Shown: positions 11,957 through 24,440 of the stretch, one piece after another
Position numbering within the stretch: the stretch's first letter is position 1
Layout of the letters: every line of letters begins with the position of its first letter
Assembly: GCF_027595985.1 (NCBI RefSeq)
Contig: NC_073303.1
Span: forward strand, 375,674,803-375,738,802
Length of the DNA stretch: 64,000 bases
From: Sorex araneus
Lineage: Eukaryota > Chordata > Mammalia > Eulipotyphla > Soricidae
Reading direction: 5' to 3'
Made by a program: the position numbers and the translations under genes
The notes under the pieces: generated by a model
The model's input: the letters and a program-made list of their open reading frames with translations, nothing else
Told to the model about the DNA's origin: nothing
Database searches by the model: none

Positions 11957-12160
11957 GGGGCCGGAGCGATAGCACAGCGGGTAGGGCGTTTGCCTTGCAC
12001 GCGGCCGACCTGGGTTCGATTCCCGGCATCCCATATGGTCCCCCAAGCACCGCCAGGAGTAATTCCTGAGTGCAAAGCCAGGAGTAACCCCTGAGCATCG
12101 CTGGGTGTGACCCAAAAAGCAAAAAAAATAAAATAAAATAAATAAAACATTAAAAAAAAA
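11957..12160 (+). mobile_element. SOR-type SINE
   Basis: 15-bp perfect TSD AAGAATTGACTGTTA at 11942-11956 and 12161-12175. The tail is AAAATA-rich. Confidence 0.96.
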
Positions 12161-12179
12161 AAGAATTGACTGTTAAAAG

Positions 12180-12237
12180 TGGATGCTTGATACCTTTCAG
12201 TATCTGTATTGCTAAACATAATGACCAAAGGGGGGGG

Positions 12238-12284
<47 letters not shown>

Positions 12285-12595
12285 AAGGAGAGAGTGAGGG
12301 GAGAGAGAGAAGGAGAGAGGGGCGAGAGAAGGGGGAGAGAAGGAGGTAGAGAGAGAGGAAGAGAACAAGAGGGAAAGAGAGAGAAGGGGGAGAGAGGAGA
12401 GGAGAGAGAAAAGTGCCTGCCGAAATGGGTAATGAGGGTTGGGAGGGAAGCTGAGAAAGTCGGTCCTTTGGTGCCGGGAAATGTACACTGGTGATGGGAC
12501 CAGCATTGGAACATTATACAGCTGAAACCAAATCATGAACAACTTTGTAACTGTATCTCGCTATGATTCAAAAAATAAAAATAAAAAGCATTCTA
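12180..12595 (+). mobile_element. L1 3' end (shrew-type 3' UTR)
   Basis: The order of blocks is CTTTCAGTATCTGTATTGC, a G-run (12230-12240), a GA-rich polypurine tract to about 12412, GTGCCTGCC, GAAATGTACACTGGTGATGG, GAACATTATACAGCTGAAAC, then TATCTCGCTATGATTCAAAA and an A-rich tail. The same block order recurs in about ten places. I infer a young L1 3' UTR, because polypurine/G-rich tracts before a poly-A tail are typical of L1. It starts right after the SINE's TSD. Confidence 0.72.
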
Positions 12596-13796
12596 CCACA
12601 TAGGAGAGAACTGTCGGGAGGGTCTTTATAGATGCTTCACATGCTCCCGAGTGAACATTCTTCCTCTTCTCATCCACAGTGCTCACAGAAATGCTGGGAC
12701 AGTTGCAGTTATGAGGTTTGCTAACAATGGTTAATCTGGCTGTAAAGAGCCAGGGTAAATTGTTTGTGAAAACATAAACACGGTAAGATGCTCAGGACGA
12801 GAGGAAGTCTGGATGCTCTAAGGAATCCTCATGCATTGATCGTGCCATTCGCTATCATCTGAGGGTTTTCCTACCCTGTACTGTAAATCCCTGTCAGTTA
12901 AAAGCAAAGGAAATGTGGAGAAAAGAAAAAGAAAGAAAGAAATGTTGGGAAAACAGCAGGAACTTCGTGCAGCTGGGTTCCAGACTGAACACCTCCAGGA
13001 CCTTCTCCTTCAGGTGTCTCAAGCTCGGTACACGATCTCCCAGGACCAAAGACGGGGGCTTAGTCTCCCCTTCGCACTGACACCGAGATGAGGAGCCTCT
13101 TCCTTGGCCCCAGCGTCTCGTGGCTCTCGGCTCCCAGTAACAGTCTGCTCACTAGTCACGGTCCTCGATGCTGTGCCCCTGCATCCCGCCCCCTCAGAGA
13201 GCCGGGGCGACCCTCGGGAGACGCCACTCTGGCTGCCCACTCCCTCGCTGGATGATTTCAAACGCTTCCCCACAGCCTTGATGGTAAAAATGCAGACTTC
13301 TGAGTCCTCATTCCAAGGCCCACCAGCCGTGGCCTGGTCTTTGCCAAGAGCAAAGTGTGTCACTTCCCACAGCCCTGAGGTCGCCTTTCCCCACAGACAC
13401 CAGCCAGATCAGGCGCGTCTTTCCCCTGGCAGCACCTTCCCCTCCGTCCTGCCCACCTACCACGCTGACCTTTGCAAACGGGAGTGGATTTTTCTCTCAG
13501 ACTTTCCCCCATCACTCCTCAGACTCGGAGAGACACCGCCACATTCAACACCTCGGTTTGAATCTGATTTGGCTTCCCCTTGACCGCCTGCTCCTACAGA
13601 AGGAGCTGTGTGCTTTCCCATCCAGTTTGCGTCTTATTAATTTAAGTTTATTTTTCCAGATGGTTAGTGCACTTCTCCTTTATTATCCAGCTCCTCAGGT
13701 ATGGTCTGAATTACATGTGTGTTAAAAATATCTCTAAAAAAAAAAATCTCTAATGTTTTCACTTGAGGAAGAAATGTCATGGAAAAGGATCAAAGA

Positions 13797-13978
13797 TGGG
13801 GCTGGAGCGATAGCAAAGCTGGAAGGGCATTCACCTTGCATGCAGCTGAGCTGGGTTCGATTCCCAGCATCCCATAGGGTCCCCTGAGCTCCGCCAGGAG
13901 TAATTCCTGAGTGCAGAGCCAGGAGTAACCCCTGAGTATCGCTGGGTGTGACCCAAAAAGGAAAAAAAAAAAAAACCA
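13797..13978 (+). mobile_element. SOR-type SINE
   Basis: 10-bp TSD GGATCAAAGA at 13787-13796 and 13979-13988. Confidence 0.93.
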
Positions 13979-14473
13979 GGATCAAAGACTGGGATTTAGT
14001 TAATAATCTTCTGTGACTAAGCTCTGAGGTAAGTGGGGGGAGATTTGATTAAAGGAAATATGAGCAACCGAGGCCAGAGAGCGCGGACCGAGCAGAAGGC
14101 ACTCACTCCCCTCGTGCGCAGCTGACCCACTGCCAAGTACATCACCCCAAATCAGGAGAGATCGAGGAGTGCGGGGCCAGAAGGAATCTCAGCAAGTGAG
14201 TAAGCTGGATGTCCGTCCCCCCCCCCAGAAAATAAACAAGCAAATAAATAAATAAAAAGGGGAACAATGAACAGCAATTGGACCCGCTCTGTAAAGAGGC
14301 AAAGGACTTCAGAACAGAATCGGTGAGAACCCCGGGGGCACACTGCTCCCTGCACCTGGCGGCCGGGCAACCCCGCCTGGCCGAGGCTGCACCAGAGGAG
14401 CCGGACGCCGCAGGACACACACTGCAAGGCGACCTCAGTCCCATCCAAACACATCCGCATGTAAGGGCACGTC

Positions 14474-14605
14474 ATGGGACCAGAGAGACAGTACAAGGGC
14501 TAGGGTGCTGGCCTTGCAGGTGACCGATCCCAGTGGGACCCCTGAGCACCCCCGTGAGTGACCCTGAGCACAGGTCCAGGAATAGCCCCTGAGCACCGCC
14601 AACCT
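14474..14605 (+). mobile_element. Diverged SINE
   Basis: GGGACCAGAGAGACAGTAC head and a CCCCTGAGCACCGCC body end, with internal deletions. Confidence 0.65.
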
Positions 14606-14929
14606 GTCCAACCGTCCGAGTGCAGTTCTCTCTCCTGTGGAGGCGGTGGACATCCAGGGCCCAGCCTTCTCCCAGACCTGCAGCTCCCAGCGCTCCCTGC
14701 AAGCTCCGTCTCCACCCCCCCCCACCCTCTCTCTCTGCCTTCAGCGCCCTGGACACACATCCGGGCTCTCGTCCTCACGGGGCCAGCCAGGAGGCCTGCC
14801 AGTGTCCACTCCTGTGTGTCCTCACACGGGCGCCTGTGCGCTGGGCTCTCCCTAGCTCCCCTGGACCCCGCAGGCTGCCCCCAGCATGACAGGAACCTTC
14901 TCCAGCTCCTGACCAGTGGAGCGTAGGGA

Positions 14930-15250
14930 GGGTGGAGGGTTCGAGATCATTAGAATTTGAACACGATGGCCACTCAACACCCCTACTGCAAACCACAGCA
15001 CCCAATTGGAGAGAGAGATCAAAAGGAATGCCCTGCCACAGAGGCCGGGTGGGGTGGGGGGGAGATGGGATTGGGGGGTGGGAGGGATGCTGGGTTTATT
15101 GGTGGTGGAGAATGGGCACTGGTGAAGGGATGGGTTTGCGAACATTGTATGAGGGAAACACAAGCTCGAAAATGTGTAAATCTGTATTTGTACCCTCGTG
15201 GTGACTCACTAATTAAAGAATTAAAAAATTTAAAAAATTAAAAAATAAAG
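14930..15250 (+). mobile_element. L1 3' end
   Basis: Contains ACACGATGGCCACTCAACAC, CTGCAAACCACAGCACCCAA, a short GA tract, a G-rich tract, AATGGGCACTGGTGAAGGGA, GTGACTCACTAATTAAAG and an A-rich tail. Confidence 0.75.
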
Positions 15251-15795
15251 ATTGTGCCCATGAAACCCTGTTACCAACAGTACTATACATCATGATAGCC
15301 AACATTTTTAGATTAAAAAAAAAAATTGAAGCAAGAAAGGCTATTTCATGGTCGAAAAAAGGCCTTTAGTGTGGGCAGAGTGTCCACAATGTTTTACAGT
15401 CTAAGCACACAGAGACGGGCTGGGAGGCTTGGACCAAGCCACAGTGCAGCCACGACGGGCGGCAGAAACGAGAAAACTCAGTTAGGCCTCAGGTTCAGAT
15501 CCTGGAATGGAGACAGACTTGGTTTCCCAGCAATGAAACAACGTGTAGCCAGCCAACCTGAGCCCACCTGGGAAGTTCCTGGGCCCAATAAACGCTCAAT
15601 CAATCACTCTGCCTCAGTTAGAATGCCTCAGAAATGATCTTTTGTTAACCATAAGCAATGGATAGCCTATGTAACCATAAACTGGTACTATTATTGCTTT
15701 TTTAAAAAGTATTATTTTTAAAATTTGCATTATTAAATATTTTATAGCTTTCTTGTACTTGAGAAAATTGAGGTGCTCCACAAGTTTACATTAAA

Positions 15796-15988
15796 CACTG
15801 TCACTGTCATCCCGTTGTTTGAATGGGGACCAGTAACGTCTCTCACAGTGAGATTTATTGTTACTGTTTTTGGCATATCCAATACGCCACGGGTAGCTTG
15901 CCAGGCTCTCCGAGAGGGGCGAAGGAATCAAACACGGGTCGGCCACGTGAAAGGCGAACGCCCTACTGCTGTGCTATCGCTCCAGCCC
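15796..15988 (-). mobile_element. Second-type SINE (tRNA head, distinct 3' body)
   Basis: In sense orientation the head is the SOR tRNA-like head. The body is different: GAGAGCCTGGCAAGCTACC, then TATTGGATATGCCAAAAACA, ACAATAAATCTCAC and a GACAGTGACAGTG end with no A-rich tail. It is flanked by a 7-bp repeat, TTACATT, at 15786-15792 and 15989-15995. A block around GGAGACGTTACTGGT is present. Confidence 0.85.
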
Positions 15989-16138
15989 TTACATTACATT
16001 GATGAAAAACTAAAGCTTAATACTTTTGAAGTTTAACTTATAGATTCTGTGATTACATAAGCTAAAGTATACAAAACTGTGCATTTTATCATTTTCATTG
16101 TTAAAAATCATATCCTATAAATGAGTATGTTACTTTTA

Positions 16139-16375
16139 TAAAAAATTTTTTTATTAGTGAATCACTGTGAGGTACAATTACACCTCTACTACAAACTACA
16201 GCACCCACAAGGAGAGAGAACAAAGGGGAATTCCCTGCCGCAGAGGCAGGGTGGGGTGGTGGGGGACGGGGTGGGGGTGGTGGGAGGGATACTGGGTCAT
16301 TGACGGAGGAGAATGGGCACTGGTGGAGGGATGGGTACGTGATCACTGTGTGTTATTGGAAACTACTGTTTAACT
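16139..16375 (+). mobile_element. L1 3' end preceded by an inverted L1 tail
   Basis: From about 16190 the usual plus-strand block order is present (CTACAAACTACAGCACCCA, GA tract, G-rich tract, GGGCACTGGTGGAGGGATGG). The preceding 16139-16185 is the tail block in reverse orientation (TATTAGTGAATCACTGTGAG). Confidence 0.65.
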
Positions 16376-16654
16376 GTTGCCTGATCCCTGTTACCACAGT
16401 GCTTGCTTAACTTTGAAACTTTGAATCTATATAAACCGCTCCTGGTGTGGAGTCAGGGTCCTTGTCAGGACTCCACTGTGTTGGGTGACACTTGGACCCT
16501 GGCCCGAGCCAGCAATCAAGGTCCTCTGCTTTTGCATTCTCGTGCGTGGACTGGGTCTCTCCGCTGCTGGGGATCCGAGATTCGGACCCGACAGGGCCAG
16601 ATGGAGAATGCAGGAACTGAGGCACTGATCTTGCTGCCACCCCTGATTCTGTCC

Positions 16655-16745
16655 GGCACCCCAGGGGTCTCCTGACCACCACCAGGAGCGATCTCTGGGC
16701 ACAGAGCCAGGAGTAGGCCCTGAGACCGCTGGGTGTGACCCCCAA
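16655..16745 (+). mobile_element. SINE body fragment
   Basis: Only the 3' body is present: CCACCAGGAGCGATCTCTGG to GCTGGGTGTGACCC. Confidence 0.7.
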
Positions 16746-17687
16746 CATGGAAAACGGTGAAAAGCAGAGCAGGCAGCCAGGCTGAGGGAAGGCTGGGTGC
16801 CGGGGAGCTCGGCCCCGTTCAGAAACGTCGACTCGGTGGGAATTTCAGATCCATCTCTCCACGCCGGGTCCTTGTCACAGCCGGGACACAGACGGGCAAG
16901 GAGGCCGTGCTGACCGCAGGCCCAGCCACCCAGCACGCGGCTTCGGGTGACGGAGATGCTGGTGGGAGAAGCTTCGAGAGCAGTTTGGCTGGAGGACAGA
17001 GAGTGACGGTCACCCAGCACGGCCGCCGCAGAGCCCCGGCAGCCCACGGGGGACGCTGATGCTTGTCTGGGTCTGCCGACCCCGTGCTTTTTCATGTCTC
17101 TGCAGTAACTGCTAGAACGTTCTTCTCTAGCCCTGTCTCGCCTCCGTCGCCCAGGCCTTTAATAAAAATGTGCTGTTCCCCCTGAAAAGTCTCCAGCCGC
17201 CCCCGCCCCGGCCTTACCCGGGAATTGGCCAATCGAAATCCTTAACTTTATCTCCACAAATCCTGGAGGCCTAAAAATTTTAAGTAGATGAATGGGAAGC
17301 TTGCAAGAAAGTGGCAGGCTTGATAGAAGTGACACATCTGATTCGGGGTGGAAAGAGGTTAATCAATACAAATCAGCGGAGTATTGTGCCTTTGGATGGG
17401 AAAGAAATGTTTCTTGAAGATAAAATACGGGTTCGTGTAGACGGGACAGCGTGAACAGGACCAGACCTGCAACCGCTGCAAGACTTCATGTTTTCCCACG
17501 GTGGACACGGGCTCCGTGGGATGCTCTGCAGAGCTCGGGACCAAGGGAGCGTCCTCAGCTCGCAGAGATTGGAATGATTCACGGGTGAGCGCCTCAGCGT
17601 CGCCTTCCCTCTCTGGGGAAAAAGCCTTTCCGCTCCCTTGACAGAGCTTGTGTGGGGTCCTGCAGCCGTAAGAAGCAACACCAAAGG

Positions 17688-17848
17688 GCCAGGAAGACAG
17701 TACCAAGGGGACGGTGCCAGCCTGGCACTCAGCTGCCCCGGGTTCCATCCACCGTCTGTGGTCCCCCCAGCCCTGCCTGGAGTGATCCCTGAGCCCAGAG
17801 CCAGGAGGAAGCCCTGAGCAGGGTGTGGCCCAAACCCACCCCTCCAAA
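17688..17848 (+). mobile_element. Diverged SOR-related SINE
   Basis: GGGCCAGGAAGACAGTACC head, GGTTCCATCC B-box relic and a GAGCCAGGAGGAAGCCCTG body; it lies just before a younger copy. Confidence 0.75.
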
Positions 17849-17861
17849 AAGAAAAACAATA

Positions 17862-18040
17862 GCACAGTGGGGAGGGCGTTTGCCTTGCACTCGGCCCACC
17901 CGGGTCTGATTCCCAGCATCCCATATGGTCCCCTGAGCACCACCAGGAGTAATTCCTGAGTGCAGAGCCAGGTGTGAACCAAAAAGCAAAAAATATATAT
18001 ATATATATATATATTTTTTTTAAATAAATAAATAAAATGC
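17862..18040 (+). mobile_element. SOR-type SINE with an AT microsatellite tail
   Basis: The first bases of the head are missing, and the body has a small deletion before the GTGTGAACC end. The A-rich tail has become (AT)n at about 17993-18014, followed by AAATA units. Confidence 0.9.
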
Positions 18041-19468
18041 AGTGGCATTTTCTCACGGTGTGGAGGTGAGATACGGACGCACGGGGGCGTGGAAGCAAGT
18101 ACTCCCATCCGAGTGACTAAAGGCTGTTCTTACTAGAAAGGCAAATCTCTTTAAAAAAAAAAAATCACTGGAAATTATACATAATTCTAGATGGAAATGA
18201 AAACAAAATGGAAATATTCTCACCTGAAGAAAATAAAAGAGCTGTAAAGGTAAAAATCCCCCACCCCAGGACACCGCGACACTACTGAGAGCTCTCTGAA
18301 GGCTCGGGGGACACAGGCGCACGGAGGAGGGGGCCGTCTCGGGCCTTAAGCCCAGCGGCTGGGCTGGCAGGGGCAGGACACAGCAGAGAGGGGGCCGCAA
18401 GCCCCCCGGCCACGGCCCTGGGGAGAAGGGCGAGCCCTGCAGGACACACCAGGCAGAGCACTGCAGAGGGCTGAAACCGCTCACAAAGGGCATCAGAGCC
18501 AGTGCTGGGAAACCTCCACCGCCCTGAGGGGGAGACGGAGACGCAGCCTGAAAGCAGGGGGGAGGGCGCTGGACCCGCCCTTGCAGTAAAGTGCTCCGGG
18601 GGCCGAGGGGGACAGCTGAGTGCCACCGCCAGGGGAGGGAGGTAACGGGTTTCTTGAAAGAAACGCCGAGCACTTGACGGAACTCAGGAGCACTGGAGTG
18701 GCCTCCCAGGAGCAGCGAAGCCACTCAGGCTCTCCGCAGGTGCTCCGACTCGATTGCCAGCACCGGCGTCCGGGATGCACGAGCAGCTGCTGCGTCTCAG
18801 AGGTCTGTCCGGGGGGCCCCAGCCACCAGGGCGGCTCCCACCAGGTCGGGCAGGACGTCGCTGAGGCTCAGCCTGGCCAGGAAACTGGCCACACGCTCTG
18901 GGCTCCGGAACGAGCAGGAAGTGCTCTGCCAGGAAAACAGCCAACGCACCGCCAGCTGGGTCCTAGCACCCGGGCTGAGCCCGGGGTGAGGGAGGACCAG
19001 GGGCCACAGCTTCACTGGACAGCAAAACGCTTTTCCAAGCCCCGTCAAACACCGGGCGCCTAAACTTCACAAAAGGCATCGTGCAAATGGCTGAATTATT
19101 CATTGTTTTGGTAAATGTGAAACAATGGATTAAATTATTAGTCACTTTCCGCCAGCGTAGGCGGGTCTCTGCCACCAGTGTGGTGAAAAGTGAGTCGATG
19201 GCTCGTAGCAACACACCCTGATTCCTGAGGGGCGTCACCTCACTGAGCACTGGAGGGTGGACGAAGGTTGGGGGGACGTCCAGGAGGGGGGTGTGTGCGT
19301 GGGGTGGGGTGGCTGGAGGAATTGAGGACCTAGAATAGAGCAATAAGCCGCTCTGCACCCCGGACCCCCCTTCCCAGTGTGGGCCAAGCGAGCTCACGCG
19401 AGGAGCACCTGAGCTGGAGGCTTGGTGGCTGCCGCCTGCCCAGACATCCCGGAAGGAGGAACCGGAAG

Positions 19469-19828
19469 CACTCCCGCCCCGTCCGCATCCTGAGGGGACG
19501 GGAGCACTCCCGCCCTGTCCGAATCCTGAGGGGACGGGAGCACTCCCGCCCCGTCCGCATCCTGAGGGGACAGGAGCACTCCCGCCCTGTCTGCATCCTG
19601 AGGGGACGGGAGCACTCCCGCCCTGTCTGCATCCTGAGGGGATGGGAGCACTCCCGCCCCGTCCGCATCCTGAGGGGATGGAAGCACTCCCACCCTGTCC
19701 AAATCCTGAGGGGATGGAAGCACTCCCACCCTGTCCAAATCCTGAGGGGATGGAAGCACTCCCGCCCTGTCCGCATCCTGAGGGGACGGGAGCACTCCCG
19801 CCCCGTCCGCATCCTGAGGGGATGGGGG
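19469..19828 (+). repeat. 36-bp GC-rich minisatellite, 10 copies
   Basis: Ten uninterrupted 36-bp units begin at 19469 with CACTCCCGCC and end in GAGGGGACGGGAG or GAGGGGATGGAAG. Units differ by only a few C/T and G/A substitutions. Because 36 is a multiple of 3, several frames stay open across it on both strands. The predicted 12-residue repeats are therefore not evidence of a gene. Confidence 0.95.
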
Positions 19829-20496
19829 AGACAAAGGTCCGGAGCCTCGGCACAGTGGGCGCCCTCCAGGATTTCAGCCCAGTCCCCACAGCAGGGCGCA
19901 CATCCGAGCCAACTCTGAAAACCCTTGACCTCAATTCCTGTGCGGATGAAGCCCCTTGCTCCCAGGCCCCAAATAACCACAGCCCTAAGGAGCTCCGGCC
20001 GCCGAGGGAGCATCACGGCAGGAGAGAAGCAGCGTGAGACCCAGGCACTGTGAGACTGAGTGACATCAGATCAGGCCCACCCGGGGCGTGCAGATGGGAA
20101 GCCGAAGATCCCAGGGCACCGAAAGAAAACAACAAATTAGGGTAAAGAGACGGAACCGGAGTGATGATGAACGGCACAGCGGGGCGCAGGGCCGAGGCTG
20201 CCCGCCCTTCCTGAGCCCAAGAGGGAGCCCTGAGCACTGCCTTCACAGACCCTCCGGCTCCTTGCGGGGGGAGACAGCACCACAGACGGTCCAGCCTTGA
20301 GCCAGTCGCCAAGCCCCAACACCTGGAAACCTTCTCTGTCTTGGGACTCTCTGACTCGTCTCCCAGCAGCTGGCGGAGGGCACGAAGCCTCACCTGGAGT
20401 ATAAGCAGGACTTGAGCATTTTCCTGGGCATGTGCTTCAGACAATGTACCCTTAGAATAGGGAATGTTACAGGAAGGAAACGTTATCGAGAGACTT

Positions 20497-20749
20497 GGGG
20501 CTGGAGCGAGAGCACAGTGGGTAGGGCGTTCGCCTTGCACGGGGCCAACCAGGGTTCATGATTCCTCCGCCCCTGTCGGAGAGCCCGGCAAGCTACCCAG
20601 AGTATCCTGCCTGCACGGCAGAGCCTGGCAAGCTCCCCGTGGCGTATTCGATATGCCAACAACAGTCACAACAAGTCTCACAATGCAGACGTTACTGGTG
20701 CCCGCTCCAGCAAATCGATGAACAGTGAGACGACAGTGTGACAGTGACC
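20497..20749 (+). mobile_element. Second-type SINE, full length
   Basis: SOR-like tRNA head (AGAGCACAGTGGGTAGGGCG), then the distinct body GAGAGCCCGGCAAGCTACCC, TATTCGATATGCCAACAACA, GTTACTGGTGCCCGC and CGACAGTGTGACAGTGA. It is flanked by the short direct repeat GAGACTT. Confidence 0.9.
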
Positions 20750-22687
20750 GGGAGACTTGTAAGGAAAAGAAACGGCATCCCCAGCACCGGGCTGTGTTCA
20801 TCAGGACTCATCTGTGTTGCAGATAAGCTCCTCCAAGTAGACAATCCAAACTCACGTCATTTGGGACTCACCCAGGAACACTTCTCTTACTCCAGTGCTC
20901 TCTGCTCTCAGGCTGCCCTAGCTTCAAGAGGGCCTTTCCTCCCTCACCTGACCTGCGGCTCTCGCCTCTGCCACAGTCCCGGGGGAGGGGGGAGGCCACC
21001 CACACAGCACCAAGACCAGACAACCTTGATGAAACAGGTTTTCTCACAGTCCTTGTGGCCAGAAATCCGCGATCAAGGTACCAGGAGGCCGGACTCCTCT
21101 CGCATCTCCTGAGCACTGGTAAGCTTGGGTTAGGGTCTCCGCAAACCGCCTCCTTTGAAGGCAATTACACTTTTAGGACCTTCGTTCCCTGTCCGGTTCT
21201 CTTGCGGGGTCTGGGAGTCCGTGGATGCGGGGAGGGGCCACTCAGCCCCACTTGTCTCTCTCTGTTTCCCCGGGCAGGGTTCTGGCAGAGGACAGTGTAA
21301 ATGGCAGACCATCTGCGAGTCAACTCTCAGTGCCCCCCGTGGCCTCAGGAACAAAGACAGAACAACTGAGAACGTGCGCAGCAGCTGTAATACAAAGACG
21401 CACCTAGAGGGAACCTGCTCTCCCCCCCACAGCCCCCTCGACCTCCAATTAAGACAACCAAACAGCAGCAGCCACACCAGCGGCTCCAAGCAGTGCCCCC
21501 TGCAACCGGAGGCAGAATGGGGGCTCACAAGGCAAATGCGGTTTCAAGTCTTCGGAAACCTTCCTGCCCGGGCCTGCAGCCGCTGCCCTTGGCCTGTAGG
21601 CGCCTCGGCCCTCGCCATCCCCTCCACCCGGCTCCCGGCCCCACCGCCTGCCTGAACTAACCTACTAACTCACCTTCCCTGGCACCCTGCCGTTCCCTGA
21701 AGGCCAGCATGGCTGCCAACAACCGGGCAGCTTCCAATCCTCCCTCGCGCATGAGTTCGGGAGTCATTAGCCTTCTTGCTTCCTGAATGAATGACCCGTT
21801 TCCCCACCCATACTCCTCCCCGCCCCCCACCATCACGATGTCCATCTATCCCCCCACACACAGCCAAGACCACCGTCCTCCAGGAGGCGAGGATCTCCAC
21901 CTCTCATGGCCCTCTGCCACAGCCCGTGAGGCTGGACTAGCGATCAGAGGCACGGACACGTCTCTCCTGCCCATCACCTCCAGCCCCCGGGCACACTCTG
22001 CGGTCAACATGCTTATGGAGTGACAGAGGGGGTTCGGACGGAGGAAGGGAGGGGGCGGGTGCTTCATCTGTGTGTGACGGAGCATGCTGAGCGGAGTCTT
22101 TGCAAAGATCACCTGGGGTGCAGGCTCCCTGGGGAAGCCCCTTCTCTCTCTCTCTCTCGGGTCCCCAGACTCCTCTCGCCTGTTTTCTCTGTTCCCATCT
22201 TTCTCTTCTCCCCCTGATGAGTCATCCCACCCACGGTGGCGAGGGCCGTGGCTCCTCGAAGGGCTGCGACCAAGACAGAGCGTGACGCCCACTGTTTGAA
22301 AACTAACCTCTGAAGGTCCAGCGGAGACTTCCCACACAGCATCCTTCCCCCAAGCCTGTGAGCAAATGGATTTTCACTCTCCAACGGCGAGGCATGTTCC
22401 CTTGACGGATGGTTACAGGATATGCACTTGGAAAACTACTACCAGAAGCAAAAATGCCGTCAGAAAACTACCCAAGAATATCTCTTGTGCCTAAATAAAA
22501 ACAAAGGCCTCTGGGGACTGTGCCCTGGACGGCCTGGGGGATGGAGCTCCTGATAAAAGAGGACTTTGTAAGCCGGGGGCAGGCTCAGGAGGGAGAAACC
22601 TGGCCCCACTGCACTCCTCCTGAATCTGAAAATATAGATGAGCATGCGTTCCCCCCTGGTTGCATAGTTAGACACTAATGGCACAAG

Positions 22688-22815
22688 GCACGGCAGAGCC
22701 TGGCAAGCTCCCTGTGGCATATTCAGTATGCCAAAAACAGTAACAACAAGTCTCACAATGGAGACGTTACTGGTGCCCGCTCGAGCAACTCGATGAACAA
22801 CAGGACCACAGTGCT
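22688..22815 (+). mobile_element. Second-type SINE, 3' half only
   Basis: Starts inside the body at CACGGCAGAGCCTGGCAAGC and ends at ACCACAGTGCTAACG. Confidence 0.85.
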
Positions 22816-23689
22816 AACGACACAAGAAGTATGAGCTGACAGGTAATACTGACACACGCATCAAGCGTCAGCACTGCCTCCTCACGTGACTCCTGACGAG
22901 CTCGCTCCCTCCCAAACTATTTCCCCCAGACTCCCCGAGAGCTGCTGCACCCACACCTCAGGGCTGCTCTAGCCCCTTTAATGAACAGCTCTACTGTTTC
23001 CTCTGCTGCATTGTCTGTGAATTCTTCCTCTGACAAAGAGCCTGGCTGATTGTGAGCACAGCGTTTTCACATCTTTCTCTAGACTGAAAGGATACTCCAG
23101 CATAAATTCCGTGGCTCCCCCGAGATTCAGGGGGGCAGGGGTTAATCCCCAAACTGAGCAATCCAAGTGGATGTAGGTGTGGTGGGTAATTGCCCGTGTC
23201 ACCCGGGAGCTCATCTTCGTCCTCCCTCCTTCTCTTTGAGGTTCAGGGCTGAGCAGGTACTTACCCGGATCCTCCCATACTATCTCTGGGCCTCCCCCAG
23301 ACACTCCCTCTAAGGAGGAGAGGTTCCAGCTGTCTGCCTGCTAGGATCAAAGCAAGATTTAGTGCAGTCACCTCTCAAGCCCCCAACACTGCCCCATGCA
23401 GTTCCAAACCTTATATTTTACAGAGAGGACAGACCCCTCTTAATAAACCCTCTTAGAATATTAAACACAAAGGCCCTCTTACTTGTTTACTCTCCTCAAA
23501 GTGGTATTGTGTGTATTCAAAGCACTTAGAGTTTACACAATTGCTTAAATGAGCTTTAAGAATATTCATCCAGTAAAAGAGACTGTAACACCTCAAATGC
23601 CATTTAAGCAACCAGGTTTGATCAGGTTTCCCTCACATTAATTCTTCTGTGTTGACTTAAAACATTAACAGTCGGACTGCATTAAGGCA

Positions 23690-23880
23690 CAGGTCAGGGT
23701 CTGGCAGGAAACACAGAGACTGAGATGCTTGCCTCGTAGGGAGCTGACCCAGGTTCCATGCCCACCCCACCCCTGAGCACGGGCCCCCAGGAGAGACCCC
23801 CGTGAGTGCAGAGCCAGGAGTAAGCCCTGAGCACAGCGAGGTGGAGCCCCAGACAAACAAAAATAAAAAGAATAAAAATG
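23690..23880 (+). mobile_element. Diverged SOR-related SINE
   Basis: GACTGAGATGCTTGCCTCG head relic, GGTTCCATGCCC B-box relic, GAGTGCAGAGCCAGGAGTAA body and AAATAAAAAG tail. Confidence 0.8.
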
Positions 23881-24189
23881 TATAGTAAAGTGCATTAACT
23901 ATACCGCAATACCAAAGTGGTCGCTATTATAACCACGTCACCTGAACTGCTGGAAGATATCGGAAGCCAGAGGAGAATGAGCAGGGTGCGGTCACTGGCG
24001 TGTGGCATGTCGAGTAACCGGGTGAGAGGACGCAGTGGTCTGACGGGGATGCCTCGACACCCTTGGCCCAAGAGCACAGGAGGACAGGGGAAGAAATTGA
24101 GGTGGGGGAGGGGTGGGGCTGGAAAGAGGCAGATGAGAGGCAAGCGGGGACAGGGTGCGGGGCCAAGGGGATGCAGGTACCTCGGTGGT

Positions 24190-24440
24190 GTCAAGGAATG
24201 GTAGAATTAAATACCCAAACCACGGAGTCAGCAACGCTGAAATCCTGAGACCCAAAGTCTAGCAGCCAGACTTGGGAAGGAGCCTGGCTAGAGGGCAGGC
24301 TGGGGGGCTGTTGGGGGAGGGAGCCGGGAGCACTGGCACAGGGAAGTCAGCGCTGGGGGGAGGGGTCAGTGCTGGAACATTGCGTGTCTAAAACTCAACT
24401 GTGGATGATTTTATAAATCGCAGTGCTTTAATAAAAATTG
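24190..24440 (+). mobile_element. Retroposon 3' end resembling the L1 3' UTR
   Basis: G-rich tract, then GTGCTGGAACATTGCGTG, CTAAAACTCAACTGTGGATG and TTTAATAAAAATTG. The order is like the other L1 ends but the wording differs, so this may be an older subfamily. Confidence 0.5.

Noticed and set aside
11957-12030. tRNA genes at the SINE heads
   Set aside because: The A/B-box regions are SINE promoters. The sequence after the B box is SINE body, and no tRNA cloverleaf with an acceptor stem is formed.
19469-19828. CRISPR-like array
   Set aside because: Units are contiguous with no unique spacers, and the DNA is mammalian.
18963-19934. 323-codon open frame with 12-residue repeats
   Set aside because: It results from a 36-bp tandem repeat whose length is a multiple of 3. 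Other frames are open too, and no domain or splice context supports it.
22978-23304. 108-codon minus-strand open frame
   Set aside because: There is no recognisable domain, no splice context and no repeat support; a chance frame is most likely.
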